Part shown: in pieces, positions 1 to 9,358 of the stretch | How the letters are laid out: each line of letters begins with the position of its first letter | Position numbering within the stretch: position 1 is the stretch's first letter | Assembly (NCBI RefSeq): GCF_002573715.1 | Contig: NZ_PDHM01000018.1 | Location: 270,000-333,999, forward strand | Source: Paenibacillus sp. EZ-K15 | Lineage (GTDB): Bacteria > Bacillota > Bacilli > Paenibacillales > Paenibacillaceae | DNA: 64,000 bases | Direction: 5' to 3' | Made by a program: the position numbers and the translations under genes | The notes under the pieces: model-generated | Database searches by the model: none | Told to the model about the DNA's origin: nothing | What the model saw: the letters and a program-made list of their open reading frames with translations, nothing else

Positions 1-1410
1 CACGTCCATGCCCTCGGTCACTTCGCGGGTGCCCTGCTCCATGACGCCGGCCAAATCAACAATATCCTGCTGAAGCTCATGGACGAATTGTCTGATTTCG
101 ACGGAAGAGTTTGAGGCCTGATCAGCCAATTTTCGGACCTCAGCCGCTACAACCGCAAAACCTCTGCCATGCTCGCCTGCCCGAGCGGCCTCAATGGAGG
201 CATTCAAGGCAAGCAGTGATGTCTGCTCTGCAATTTCGATTATGATCTGTCCCATCGCTCCAATGTTGGAGGCCTTTTCGCCGAGCGCCCGCACCGATTG
301 CGCAGATTGATCCACACTGGTGCGTATGCCTTCCATCTGAGCCAGCGTATGTATAAGTGCCTGTTCCCCTTCAGCCGCAAGTTGGTTCGTCGTTGCTGCC
401 AATCCCGAGACGTCTTGGGCGGCATGCGCGATATGTTTCATGCCTTCCGCCATGTCCGTTACCGTAGCTGTCGTTTCCTCCGTATCCTGAAGCTGGTTTT
501 CTACCCCGGCCGCCAGCTCTTCCATAATCCCAGAGGTTTGCTGAGAAGCTTGACGGATTTCCTCGGTCGTGGAGTGCAGCGTCGAAGCTGCGACACCAAC
601 TTTGCCAGCCGTATCCTGCACCTGTACGACAAGCACCCTGAATCCATCAACCAGTTTATTGTAGGCGTCGGCTACCGCCCTGATCTCATCTTTCGTAGTA
701 ATCTGTAATCGGGTAACCAGATCACCACCGCCCTCGGCAATCTTCAAGAGTTGTTCGCTCATCTGATTCAAAGGTCGAATCGAGCGAATAAGAAGATATC
801 CTTGTATCGCAAAATAAACGATACCTGCAATACCGATCAACATGATCACCATGTTCTGAAATCTGCTGCTGTCCGCAATCTGGTCAGCCTGCTTAGCCAA
901 GTCTTCATTTTTATGCACCGTAAATTGGGCGATAAGCGTACTGAAGGAATTGCGCACTTCCCGTTCCTTGCTAAACGCAGCCTCATATACCCGGAACGGT
1001 ACAGCCTTGTAAAAACCGGTGTCATACCCTAATTTGTTTAACACCTCAGTCACGGCCTCGGTGTATATGACATACCCGGTTTCGATCTCGTTAAATACCT
1101 TTTGGTCTTCCTCAGCCGTCATCAAGCCTTTGGTTTCAGCCATAAGTTTGGCAACGGACTCCTGTTTCGCTTTCAATGAATCTGCAAAGGTCGAATCCCC
1201 GGTCAATAAGTAGCCCCGCTCATCATTAGAGACACCCGTCAATAGGGTCTCCAATTGCGTCAGGTTATAAATGACCTTCTGATCCACTTCAATAATTTCG
1301 CTGAACCTCTTCTCCGTCATGTTCGAAGTGATGAACGCGATGATTACGATAACCACCGTAACCGTTGCAAGAATCGTAGACGAAAGAATTAATTTTGTTT
1401 TTATCTGCAT
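1..1410 (-). CDS. Methyl-accepting chemotaxis protein (C-terminus cut by window edge)
   Basis: Membrane chemoreceptor that signals to CheA/CheW. I read the minus strand from the ATG at 1410; the frame stays open to base 1, so the C-terminus lies outside the window. In order: an N-terminal membrane segment (about residues 5-25), a periplasm-facing helical region of about 130 residues, a second membrane segment, a HAMP linker (IRSIRPLNQM), then a methyl-accepting signalling domain with the hairpin-tip motif EQTSLLALNASIEAARAGE. The extracytoplasmic part is predominantly helical and resembles the four-helix-bundle sensor type; I cannot name its ligand. The ribosome binding site is weak. The 266 nt upstream of the start hold no other gene. 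Confidence 0.93.
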   Translation of the reverse strand, partial: MQIKTKLILSSTILATVTVVIVIIAFITSNMTEKRFSEIIEVDQKVIYNLTQLETLLTGVSNDERGYLLTGDSTFADSLKAKQESVAKLMAETKGLMTAEEDQKVFNEIETGYVIYTEAVTEVLNKLGYDTGFYKAVPFRVYEAAFSKEREVRNSFSTLIAQFTVHKNEDLAKQADQIADSSRFQNMVIMLIGIAGIVYFAIQGYLLIRSIRPLNQMSEQLLKIAEGGGDLVTRLQITTKDEIRAVADAYNKLVDGFRVLVVQVQDTAGKVGVAASTLHSTTEEIRQASQQTSGIMEELAAGVENQLQDTEETTATVTDMAEGMKHIAHAAQDVSGLAATTNQLAAEGEQALIHTLAQMEGIRTSVDQSAQSVRALGEKASNIGAMGQIIIEIAEQTSLLALNASIEAARAGEHGRGFAVVAAEVRKLADQASNSSVEIRQFVHELQQDIVDLAGVMEQGTREVTEGMDV

Positions 1411-1676
1411 CCGCAAGCACCCGACCTTTGATATAAGTAATAGACCCCCAATCCTTTTTTCGTCAAATTTGTGTCCAAAATGAATAGACTCGGCGGTCGA
1501 GAAAGCACTTATCCCGAAAATTATTGAAAAAAATTATTAATCACCGGTCAAATCATGATAAATATTGGATAACTCCCTCCTTATGGTATAACGTATATTC
1601 CCTAGATCTCCCTAAATTCATTTCCGTTTTTTTCCTCTGCTCTGAAACATGGTTTGGTTTTCATATATCAATCATG

Positions 1677-1716
1677 AAAAAAAGGCCTGCCTGAGCCGTT
1701 GCTCAGACAGACCTTT
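1677..1716 (-). terminator. Rho-independent terminator of helD
   Basis: Just past the helD stop codon the minus strand carries a near-perfect stem (AAAGGTCTGTCTGAGC pairing with GCTCAGGCAGGCCTTT) closed by a short loop and followed by a run of T. Confidence 0.85.
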
Positions 1717-1722
1717 ACTCAT

Positions 1723-4053
1723 TTAATCTTGATCCGGTATAAAGTGGCTTTTTTTCCCGATATGATACACATGAAGTTTGTGCATGGCACGCGTACATGC
1801 GGTGTAGAACAGCTTGCGGTCGCTTTCGCGATGGTACACATCCTCAGAGCCGTTGTATATGATCACCGCGTCGAATTCCACGCCTTTGGCCAGATACGCA
1901 GGAACGACAAGCGTTCCTTTCTCAAAAGCAGGCGTCGTTTTGGCAATTAATCGCGTAGGTATATCTGCTGACAGCTGCTCGTGTACGCGTCTGCTCTCCT
2001 CTTCTGTCCGGCAGATCACCGCCACGTACTGGAATCCCTGTTCATGAAGCTCACGGATATCAGAGACAATCGCTTCATGCAGATGTGCTTCATCAATCAT
2101 CGCAACCACCTGTGGAGCTTCGCCGCTCCGGTTAAATGGAACGATGCGCTCCCCGCCCGGTATCATCTGCCGCGTGAAATCAACGATTTCATATGTGGAC
2201 CGGTAGCTTTGCGTCAGATTGATAACCTCCGTATCCTCCTTGCCGTACAGACTTACCAGATTCTCCAAGCTGCCAAGTGCCTCTCCGTGAGCATAAATGG
2301 CTTGATTGAGGTCGCCCAGCACCGTCATTTTCGCTCGCGGGAACAAACGCTTCAGGAATTCCAGCTGAAATCCGGAGTAGTCCTGAACCTCATCGACAAT
2401 GACGTGACGAATCGACGTGTTCGTGCGGAAGCCTTGAAGCAGCTCCTTCAGATACAGGAACGGAGTGGCATCCTCGTACAACAGCGTTTTGTTGTCCAGC
2501 GACGCTACTGTGCGATTGCAGATTTCCTCCCAATGTCCCGGGAGCGTCTCCAAGTTACCTGCTGCCCGGCGGAATAAGGATTCATCCGTGTATAATTTAC
2601 GGTACATGCCCTTAACATCCACATAACGGAACCGCTTGATCCAGCGCCTAACCGGCTTGAGCCGAGTGCTGATGACCATTTTGGCAAGGATGTCTTTTTC
2701 CTTATCGAAATCGTCAAAGGTTTCTTCCTTCCGGTTTTGCTTACGTCTCATCGTTTGAAAGGCCCGTTGGTAATCATCCGTATCCAGCAGTTGGATTTGC
2801 TCCTCCACCCACGGGGCGTCTTTTTCGCTCTGGGCAAACTCCGACAGGCGTTTCAGCATCCACTCTTTCATGAGGTCGATCCGTCCAGCAAGCTTAACCG
2901 CCGCATCATAACCATAGAACTGCGCGGTCATTTCTTCCGAGCTGACGATAACCTTACCCTGGAATACGACCGGTTTAAAGAGCATCCCGCCCTGTTCCAG
3001 CAGCTCCTTGTATCGTCTGATGGTGTCCAGATAAGCACCCGAGGATTTATAGGATATACTCTGAAGCCGTGCCCGGTAACGCGGCGAATCGTCCGCATTC
3101 AGCAAGGTTTCCGTCTGCGTGAACACGTCTTCAAGCTCAAACTCTTTGCCGAGCCGGTGCTCCAGATAGGACTGAAAGGTCGTCTGCTGCATATTGTCCT
3201 CGCCAAGCTCCGGAAGCACCGTGGATACATAACTGTTGAACAGCGGGTTCGGGGAGAATAGTATCATCTGATCGGCCCGAAGCGTCTCCCGGTACTTATA
3301 CAATAGATAAGCCACTCGCTGCAGTGCCGCTGAGGTTTTGCCGCTGCCGGCAGCCCCCTGAACGATCAGCATGCGGGTTTTGTCATTTCGGATGACTGCG
3401 TTCTGCTCTTTCTGAATCGTAGCCACGATGTTCTTCATCCGATCATCCGCGCTGTGACTGAGCACCTGCTGCAGCAGCTCATCTCCAATCGTCACGCCGG
3501 TATCAAACAATACCTTGATCTCGCCGTTATGGATGACGAATTGGCGCTTAAGCAGCATTTTGCCTTTAACCGTACCCGAAGGAGTTTCGTATTGGGCCGG
3601 GCCGGGTGCCCCATCATAATACAAACTCGAGATCGGAGCGCGCCAGTCGTAAACCAGAAACGTCTCCATATGTTCATCCAAAAAAGATCCTGTCCCCAAA
3701 TAAATGGTGTCCGTCTCCGTGGTTCCATCCTCCTGAAAATCAATGCGTCCAAAGTAAGGGGATTCCACAAGTTTTCTATACTTTTTAAGCAGCTTGCTGG
3801 ATTGCAGATGTGCATGCTCACGTTCCGCGAGCACCTGCGACTGCTGTCTCAGGTTTGTGGACGTTTCACCCAGATCGTCCGGGTTGCTGAAATTGACCGT
3901 TACTTCGTCCCAAAAGTCTTTCCGCATATCAATAACGACTTCACGGATATCTCCGACGCTTGCTTCCAGCTGAGATATTTTATTACCGATTTTCGTTGTC
4001 ACTTCCGTTACCCGAGCCTGTTCTTCTCGCCAATCCTGTTCGCTGATAGCCAT
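1723..4053 (-). CDS. helD: RNA polymerase recycling motor ATPase HelD
   Basis: Superfamily 1 (UvrD/Rep-like) ATPase that binds RNA polymerase and helps release stalled or hibernating enzyme from DNA. At 776 residues it has almost the length of the Bacillus HelD family. Visible landmarks are an N-terminal antiparallel coiled-coil arm (about residues 1-95), Walker A GAAGSGKT (233-240), motif II IVDEVQD, motif III LGDLNQAIY, motif IV QSYRST, motif V KGVEFDAVII and motif VI YTACTRA near the C-terminus. The start ATG has an AGGGGG ribosome binding site 7 nt upstream. It is monocistronic, with its own terminator. A classical PcrA/Rep helicase is unlikely because the N-terminal arm is the HelD type. 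Confidence 0.95.
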   Translation of the reverse strand: MAISEQDWREEQARVTEVTTKIGNKISQLEASVGDIREVVIDMRKDFWDEVTVNFSNPDDLGETSTNLRQQSQVLAEREHAHLQSSKLLKKYRKLVESPYFGRIDFQEDGTTETDTIYLGTGSFLDEHMETFLVYDWRAPISSLYYDGAPGPAQYETPSGTVKGKMLLKRQFVIHNGEIKVLFDTGVTIGDELLQQVLSHSADDRMKNIVATIQKEQNAVIRNDKTRMLIVQGAAGSGKTSAALQRVAYLLYKYRETLRADQMILFSPNPLFNSYVSTVLPELGEDNMQQTTFQSYLEHRLGKEFELEDVFTQTETLLNADDSPRYRARLQSISYKSSGAYLDTIRRYKELLEQGGMLFKPVVFQGKVIVSSEEMTAQFYGYDAAVKLAGRIDLMKEWMLKRLSEFAQSEKDAPWVEEQIQLLDTDDYQRAFQTMRRKQNRKEETFDDFDKEKDILAKMVISTRLKPVRRWIKRFRYVDVKGMYRKLYTDESLFRRAAGNLETLPGHWEEICNRTVASLDNKTLLYEDATPFLYLKELLQGFRTNTSIRHVIVDEVQDYSGFQLEFLKRLFPRAKMTVLGDLNQAIYAHGEALGSLENLVSLYGKEDTEVINLTQSYRSTYEIVDFTRQMIPGGERIVPFNRSGEAPQVVAMIDEAHLHEAIVSDIRELHEQGFQYVAVICRTEEESRRVHEQLSADIPTRLIAKTTPAFEKGTLVVPAYLAKGVEFDAVIIYNGSEDVYHRESDRKLFYTACTRAMHKLHVYHIGKKSHFIPDQD

Positions 4054-4077
4054 TTGTTCATCCCCCTAATATACTGG

Positions 4078-4106
4078 TTGACAGCGCAATTCGTCTGTGA
4101 TATAAT
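4078..4106 (+). promoter_or_regulatory. Consensus sigma-A promoter of a candidate small RNA
   Basis: TTGACA (4078-4083), a 17-nt spacer and TATAAT (4101-4106): both hexamers match the consensus exactly. It points away from helD, whose start codon lies only 25 nt to the left, and no reading frame with a ribosome binding site follows on the plus strand. Confidence 0.65.
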
Positions 4107-4112
4107 ACAATT

Positions 4113-4229
4113 GTGATATTCTAACCATATCTTAATGATTTAATGACAAACCATTGCTAATTATAGCAATGTGCCTCGTATAATTCAACTTCGAATTTCA
4201 GTAACCGACCCACCGGGGCGGTTTTTTTT
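4113..4229 (+). ncRNA. Candidate small RNA, about 117 nt
   Basis: Between the perfect promoter at 4078-4106 and a terminator at 4203-4229 there is no open reading frame with a ribosome binding site. The putative transcript has a perfect hairpin ATTGCT-AATTAT-AGCAAT (4153-4170), an unpaired A/U-rich linker, then a GC stem (AACCG..CCC with GGG.CGGTT) followed by eight T. This is the build of a stand-alone regulatory RNA. I do not recognise a family such as 6S, RoxS/RsaE or SR1. It could instead be a leader whose target gene has been lost. Confidence 0.5.
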
Positions 4230-4302
4230 GCGTTTATATACAATACCATTCCCAAGGCTCACTGCCAAGAGAAATGATCCTACATCCTGGTGCATGAAAA
4301 CA

Positions 4303-4330
4303 GCCGATCAAATATAGCAGCTTGATCGGC
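4303..4330 (-). terminator. Terminator of the ArAE-family gene
   Basis: Perfect 9-bp inverted repeat GCCGATCAA / TTGATCGGC with a 10-nt loop, followed on the minus strand by TGTTTTC. The T-tract is weak, but the position directly after the stop codon at 4351 fits. Confidence 0.6.
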
Positions 4331-4350
4331 ATCCTCATGATGAACTTCTC

Positions 4351-5415
4351 TTATTTACGCAGCCACGAGAACAAGGCTTCATCCTGCTCTTTATCATCCG
4401 CGACGCGGCTGATATGATCCGCTACCCGGTTCAGCCGGTCAAGCTGATATCCGTAATCATACATGGAGGCGGCCACCACGGACAGCCGAAGCCCCCCGGA
4501 ATTGGCGCCTGGCCCGCACATCACCTGCTCCAAAAACGCTTCATTGTTCTCCGCCATGATCTCGGCCTCGTCCTCATTCGGCTTCAGTTTATCTTCGAAC
4601 TTCCACAAAATATGCTCATGGTATTTCATTAACCGCTCCAGATTGTGATCAAACTGCTCGTCGATTTCTTCGGAGCGTTCCGCCTGAAAATAGTGGTTCT
4701 CCACCGCATCCAGCACTTCATACCCCTTACGAAGGGATTGAAGCAATTGCTTATACACGACCAGCTGTCTTGCTTGACTGTACTTTGCCCGCTTCAGCTT
4801 CTTCTGCTCTTCCTCAAATAAATTGTATTTATCGGACAACGATTTGATCGCCGATTCCAGCTCCTTCTTCTCCGCACGGTATACCGAATCCTTCATCTCG
4901 TGGGATATGGCCGTGCGCAGCAGCAGCGACATTTTGCTAAATACAATATGAATCCGCGTGATGTACTGTTCCTTGGGTTTCGGGGGAAACACAAGAATAT
5001 TGATAAGAAATGCTGATATGATACCGATAATCGTCAGAATAAAGCGATTGAGCGCAAAATCCCATTGACCTGAAGCTTCCATCACGGAGATAACCGTGAC
5101 AAGCGTAAGTCCGATGGTCTCGCCCATTTTCAGCTTCATGCAAATCATAATTACTAGAATACATACCAAACCGACGGAAATCGGCTGATTCGATAAAAAG
5201 TATCCTCCGAGCATCGCCAGAATCGCACCGAGCGTACTTGTCTGCAGCTGGTCCAGGAAATATCTCCACGACCTGTATATGGATGGCTGCATCGCAAAAA
5301 TCGCGGCTATGGCGGCAACAACAGGGGATTTAAAGTCAAACAGCATGGCTAAATAAAGAGCCAGCGTCACGGCTAAGCCGGTTTTGAACATTCTTGCTCC
5401 AAACGCCACAGACAC
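4351..5415 (-). CDS. Aromatic acid exporter family membrane protein (ArAE_1/FUSC-like)
   Basis: Membrane protein of 354 residues. The N-terminal half (about 1-145) holds five or six hydrophobic segments with the family-typical stretch KSPVVAAIAAIFAMQPSIYRS. The C-terminal half is a soluble, highly charged helical domain with coiled-coil character (about 150-350). This matches the Bacillus YgaE/YqjA-like aromatic acid exporter proteins (Pfam ArAE_1, formerly DUF939). The substrate is unknown, and export of aromatic acids is only the family label. The start shares no operon with its neighbours and the gene ends at a hairpin. Confidence 0.85.
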   Translation of the reverse strand: MSVAFGARMFKTGLAVTLALYLAMLFDFKSPVVAAIAAIFAMQPSIYRSWRYFLDQLQTSTLGAILAMLGGYFLSNQPISVGLVCILVIMICMKLKMGETIGLTLVTVISVMEASGQWDFALNRFILTIIGIISAFLINILVFPPKPKEQYITRIHIVFSKMSLLLRTAISHEMKDSVYRAEKKELESAIKSLSDKYNLFEEEQKKLKRAKYSQARQLVVYKQLLQSLRKGYEVLDAVENHYFQAERSEEIDEQFDHNLERLMKYHEHILWKFEDKLKPNEDEAEIMAENNEAFLEQVMCGPGANSGGLRLSVVAASMYDYGYQLDRLNRVADHISRVADDKEQDEALFSWLRK

Positions 5416-5516
5416 CCCTCCTTACCGAACCCAATTTCACATCTATGGATACACACCATGATACATACTCCTCCGTTTGAACCGCTATTACATGAATTAC
5501 CCTTACGCTTCCAATG

Positions 5517-6206
5517 TTATGCAGTTTCTGATTCATTCACATCTTCCGGGTTGGCCCGCTTCCCCATCCTCTTCTCGTAAGATCGGACCAGAAATCCAAG
5601 CCAAGCGCAAGCAGCCAGATATCCACCAAGAATATCGCTTGGATAATGGACCCCAAGATAGACTCTGCTTAGTCCGATGCCGAGAATCATGACGACGGAG
5701 ATGGATATTAAAGCCCCTCTCCCCGCCCTGCTGTCGATATGTCTCCACAACAAGTAAGCGAGCACGCTGTAAAACGAGAAGGCAGCCATGGAATGTCCGC
5801 TGGGATAGCTGTATCCCGTAATTTCAATTAAGCGGTGGATGTCAGGCCTTGCCCGTTGAAAGACCCATTTTAATATTACATTCAGAATAGAAGAACCGAA
5901 GACGACCACAATAAGGAGAAGGATCTCCACGCGGTGCCCCAGTACCCAATATAGCACGGCGATTACAATCAGACATAACACAATTACCGGTCCGATAGAG
6001 CCTATAAACGACAGCCCGATGGCGATATCCGTGATAAGCGGCTGCTCCCAGGCTTGTACCGTTGTTATGATCGCCATGTCAAACGTTTCCAGGCCTTGCC
6101 GCTTTACCAAAGCTGCCAGCACAACAAATCCTATGAGGCTGATCATCGATATGAGGAAAATCCAGCGTTGTCTTCTTGAAGTCGGGTGTAGCTTCTGTCC
6201 GCTCAA
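5517..6206 (-). CDS. Phosphatase PAP2 family membrane protein
   Basis: Integral membrane lipid phosphatase/phosphotransferase of the PAP2 superfamily, likely acting on undecaprenyl pyrophosphate or phosphatidyl phosphates at the outer face of the membrane. The three catalytic motifs are complete: KWVFQRARP (113-121), YPSGHS (134-139) and SRVYLGVHYPSD (180-191), between about six hydrophobic segments. The start is TTG, supported by an AAAGGAG site 9 nt upstream; no ATG in frame would keep the first helix whole. It is divergent from the SDR gene at 6387. Substrate choice (BcrC-like or YodM-like) cannot be settled by eye. Confidence 0.9.
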   Translation of the reverse strand: MSGQKLHPTSRRQRWIFLISMISLIGFVVLAALVKRQGLETFDMAIITTVQAWEQPLITDIAIGLSFIGSIGPVIVLCLIVIAVLYWVLGHRVEILLLIVVVFGSSILNVILKWVFQRARPDIHRLIEITGYSYPSGHSMAAFSFYSVLAYLLWRHIDSRAGRGALISISVVMILGIGLSRVYLGVHYPSDILGGYLAACAWLGFLVRSYEKRMGKRANPEDVNESETA

Positions 6207-6386
6207 CTCTCTTTTCTCCTTTGCCTTTGTTTCGAACCCGTGTCAATTGGTGAAAACAAGATAATATCATTTTCCCGAGATAAAGGAAAGTACATTTGGG
6301 ATATACATGAAATATCCCGTAGTCTATGTCAAAATCGCAATGATTACTCTTTCAAGGAAATTTTTACCGTAAAGGAGCATGTCCAC

Positions 6387-7031
6387 ATGAAGGTTCTCGT
6401 TGTCGGTGCCAACGGCCAAATCGGCAAACAGCTTACACATCTGTTGCAAGACCATGAAAGCTATACCGTAAGAGCAATGGTACGAAAAGAGGAACAGGCC
6501 GCCCCATATCAAGCTGCCGGAATAGAGTGTGTTCTTGCGAACCTGGAAGGATCGGTCGAGGAGCTTGCTGATGCGGCGAAGAATTGCCAGGCGGTGGTAT
6601 TCGCTGCCGGCTCAGGCGGAGCTACCGGATACGACAAAACCCTGTTAATCGATCTGGACGGAGCCGCAAAAATGATCGAAGCCGCCGAGCAGGCATCTGT
6701 TTCGCGTTTCGTAATGGTTAGTGCGATTGGGGCCCATCATCGGGAATATTGGAATGAGGAGATCAAACCGTATTATGCCGCCAAGCATTACGCGGATCTT
6801 ATGCTTCGTCAGAGCAGCCTCTCGTACACCATCATTCGTCCAGGAGGACTTACGAATAAACCCGGTACCGGTCGTATTACCGCTGCGGAGAATATCCAGG
6901 GCGGATCGATTCCGCGCGAGGATGTAGCAAGAACGATACTGTTATCCTTGGATGAAGAAAATACCTTCCGTCGTTCCTTCGACCTGATCTCAGGGGATAC
7001 TCCCATATCCGAAGCTTTATCCTCCATTTAA
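6387..7031 (+). CDS. NAD(P)-binding atypical SDR oxidoreductase (YhfK-like)
   Basis: Soluble Rossmann-fold protein of 214 residues, the same size as Bacillus YhfK. It starts with the dinucleotide motif VVGANGQIG (residues 4-12). The SDR segments FVMVSAIGA and YYAAKHYAD follow, the latter supplying Tyr and Lys at the active-site position, and IIRPGGLTN closes the core. The frame is open further upstream, but the ATG at 6387 is preferred because AAAGGAG lies 9 nt before it and the Rossmann strand begins at once. The substrate is unknown; many relatives act in stress protection or quinone and flavin reduction. Confidence 0.9.
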   Translation: MKVLVVGANGQIGKQLTHLLQDHESYTVRAMVRKEEQAAPYQAAGIECVLANLEGSVEELADAAKNCQAVVFAAGSGGATGYDKTLLIDLDGAAKMIEAAEQASVSRFVMVSAIGAHHREYWNEEIKPYYAAKHYADLMLRQSSLSYTIIRPGGLTNKPGTGRITAAENIQGGSIPREDVARTILLSLDEENTFRRSFDLISGDTPISEALSSI

Positions 7032-7046
7032 AGCGTTGCCTTTATC

Positions 7047-7107
7047 AAAAAAATCGCCCCTTAGTATAAGCGGTACGGTTGTATCCGCTCATACTTCAGG
7101 GGCGATC
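7047..7107 (-). terminator. Terminator between the SDR gene and mnmH (mainly minus strand)
   Basis: Long stem ATCGCCCCT / AGGGGCGAT with an inner AGCGG / CCGCT helix. The minus strand leaves it with a run of seven T, so it mainly ends the selD-mnmH transcript. On the plus strand the U-tract is missing, but the stem may still stop the converging SDR transcript. Confidence 0.75.
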
Positions 7108-7213
7108 TTCCAGTTCTGGTTGAATAATAACCAGCTCACAATAAAAGAGGTCCATGCCAACGCAGCGCATAGATCGTGAATTGCTTCGTCAAATTAGCTT
7201 TTGTTTTGTTATC

Positions 7214-8266
7214 TTACGCGCCTGTCTTCTGCAGCATTTGGTTCCGCAATATATCTTTTACCGCATCCACAGCTTCTTCCACCCGGTCCACCGCGACAAC
7301 GATGGGCGTGCTTCCCTCATATTGACTGAAAGAGTGATTATACTTGGGATCATAATAATGCTCGAGCAGCAGCTGTATTCCCTGAGCAAATCGCCCCTCT
7401 TCCAACGACTTGCCGATTTCCGCAGCGATAGGCGTGTGGATCCTGCTTTTGATTAACTGAAAGGCCTCTAAATATTGCTCTTTAAAAGCAGCCGGGTTGT
7501 AATCCTCCAGAATCTGCCGAACACGCTCGGCCATCGGCAGTTCCAACACGATGGCTACCCCCGACTCCTTCTTCTTCATCAGGAAATCGGGAACGACGAT
7601 TTTGCCGATCCGTTTGCTCTCCGCCTCAAATAACAAATATGGCGCAGATTCCAGTTCCTTCAGCCGCTCAACTAATCCCGAATCAAACGTCTTCTGATTA
7701 TTCGCCTGAAGACCGATATGGCCAAAGATCGAGCCGCGATGTCCTGCCAGCCCTTCCAGGTCCACGACCGGGTAGCCTTCCTGCTGAAGCTGTTTAAGCA
7801 CTGCGGTCTTGCCTGTGCCTGTCAATCCATGAAGGACAAATGCTTCTGCGTCCAGACTTTTATGTTCCAGCGTATCCAGCACATACTTCCGGTAAGCCTT
7901 AATCCCGCCCGTAATCCGGTTAACATGGATATCCATTAAAGAGAGAACGGTTGCGGCGGTCCGGCTGCGCATGCCGCCCCGCCAGCAATAGACCGCCTTA
8001 TCCCCTTCGATCTCCTTGAATTGCTTCACAAAGCTCGGGAGCTTGGCCGACATAATGGCAAGTCCACGCTCTTTAGCCGCATCCACGCTCACCTGTTTAT
8101 AAATCGTCCCGATCTCCGCCCGTTCTTCATCATTGAAGACCGGAATGTTCAGACTTCCCGGAATGGTGGAATCCCTGTACTCCGAAGGGGAACGGACATC
8201 AATCAAAGTAATCTTCTTCTTGCTTTGCAGTTCCATTAATTCATTTACGGTGATGTCTTGAAACAT
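7214..8266 (-). CDS. mnmH: tRNA 2-selenouridine synthase MnmH (SelU)
   Basis: Replaces sulfur with selenium in the wobble 2-thiouridine of tRNAs for Lys, Glu and Gln, using selenophosphate. The protein has an N-terminal rhodanese domain with active-site Cys94 in YCWRGGMRS and a C-terminal P-loop domain with GLTGTGKT (147-154), the order typical of MnmH. At 350 residues it is full length. It lies 39 nt downstream of selD in the same direction, so selenophosphate supply and use are co-expressed. No selA, selB or tRNA-Sec gene is in the window, so this pair may serve tRNA modification alone. Confidence 0.96.
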   Translation of the reverse strand: MFQDITVNELMELQSKKKITLIDVRSPSEYRDSTIPGSLNIPVFNDEERAEIGTIYKQVSVDAAKERGLAIMSAKLPSFVKQFKEIEGDKAVYCWRGGMRSRTAATVLSLMDIHVNRITGGIKAYRKYVLDTLEHKSLDAEAFVLHGLTGTGKTAVLKQLQQEGYPVVDLEGLAGHRGSIFGHIGLQANNQKTFDSGLVERLKELESAPYLLFEAESKRIGKIVVPDFLMKKKESGVAIVLELPMAERVRQILEDYNPAAFKEQYLEAFQLIKSRIHTPIAAEIGKSLEEGRFAQGIQLLLEHYYDPKYNHSFSQYEGSTPIVVAVDRVEEAVDAVKDILRNQMLQKTGA

Positions 8267-8305
8267 GTCTGTTCGCTCCTTTATTGATACAAAACCCGAT
8301 TCCCT

Positions 8306-9358
8306 TTATAACTCAACGACAATGCGATTCGGATGGTTATCCACGACCTCACCGATTCTTCCTGCTTCCAGACCCGCATGGCGAAGCTCTGACAGAAGCT
8401 GATCGGCCTGCGAGCCATCAACCGCAATGAGGAGTCCTCCTGAAGTAACGGCATCGCACAGTATCCACTTATCGATCTGGTCCATGCTGTCCGGGAAATC
8501 CACGTCGTCCTTCACGTGATCATAGTTGTTTTTTGTACCGCCTGGAATAACACCGCCATCGGCCATCTCTCGAACCCGCTCCAGAATGGGAACGGAAGAT
8601 TTAGAAATCCGGATCCCCGTGCCGCTTCCTTTCGCCATTTCAAGCGCATGGCCAAGGAGACCGAAACCAGTTACATCCGTGCACGCATGCACCTCATATG
8701 GTTCCATGAGCTCGGCAGCCGTTTTGTTCAATGCCGCCATCACGGCGGTAACTCGGCGAATCTCCTCATCGCTTAACAGATCCTTCTTGATGGAACTCGT
8801 CAGGATACCCACGCCGATTGGCTTGGTCAGAATCAATGCATCGCCTGGCTTAGCGCCGGCATTGGTTCTTACTCTGTCCGGATGGACGGTACCTGTAACG
8901 GCAAGGCCGAATTTTGGTTCTTTATCATCGATGGAGTGCCCGCCAACCAGGGTTACCCCCGCTTCCTTCAATTTATCCCCCGCACCTCTCAAAATATCCG
9001 TCAATACCTGCTTGTCCAGCGTTGAGATCGGAAATGCCACGATATTCAAGGCAGTCAACGGCTTGCCTCCCATGGCATAAATATCGCTGATGGCATTCGC
9101 TGCAGCCACTTGTCCAAAATCATAGGGATCATCCACAATCGGCGTAAAGAAATCGACGGTCTGAACCATAGCCAACTCATCCGTGAGGCGGTATACGCCT
9201 GCATCATCACTTGTATCCAAACCAACCAATAAATTGGGATTCGGCTCGGCTTGCGGGAGCTTGCGAATGACCTGTGCCAGGTCAGCAGGTCCGATCTTGC
9301 ATCCGCATCCTCCTTTAGAGGAATACGAGGTTAATTTTATTTTCTCCGATTGACTCAT
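8306..9358 (-). CDS. selD: Selenide, water dikinase SelD (Cys form)
   Basis: Makes selenophosphate from selenide and ATP. The glycine-rich N-terminus carries GGCGCK: Cys18 (codon TGC, not the Sec codon TGA) and Lys21 correspond to the catalytic Cys17 and Lys20 of E. coli SelD. AIR-synthase-like halves follow (DTSDDAGVY, GGHSIDDKEPK, HACTDVTGFGLLGH). The frame is open upstream to 9442, but the ATG at 9358 is preferred because its N-terminus matches the family and AAGGGAAG lies upstream. It is first in a two-gene operon with mnmH. A TATAAT on the minus strand near 9505 may belong to its promoter. Confidence 0.96.
   Translation of the reverse strand: MSQSEKIKLTSYSSKGGCGCKIGPADLAQVIRKLPQAEPNPNLLVGLDTSDDAGVYRLTDELAMVQTVDFFTPIVDDPYDFGQVAAANAISDIYAMGGKPLTALNIVAFPISTLDKQVLTDILRGAGDKLKEAGVTLVGGHSIDDKEPKFGLAVTGTVHPDRVRTNAGAKPGDALILTKPIGVGILTSSIKKDLLSDEEIRRVTAVMAALNKTAAELMEPYEVHACTDVTGFGLLGHALEMAKGSGTGIRISKSSVPILERVREMADGGVIPGGTKNNYDHVKDDVDFPDSMDQIDKWILCDAVTSGGLLIAVDGSQADQLLSELRHAGLEAGRIGEVVDNHPNRIVVEL

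Noticed and set aside
1487..1511. Sigma-D-like promoter before the first chemoreceptor gene (TAAG and GCCGAGTC on the minus strand)
   Set aside because: The spacing is 13 nt rather than about 15 and both elements deviate from consensus.
3454..4116. 220-residue plus-strand frame overlapping the 5' part of helD
   Set aside because: Shadow frame; it has no ribosome binding site and runs through the promoter of the candidate small RNA.
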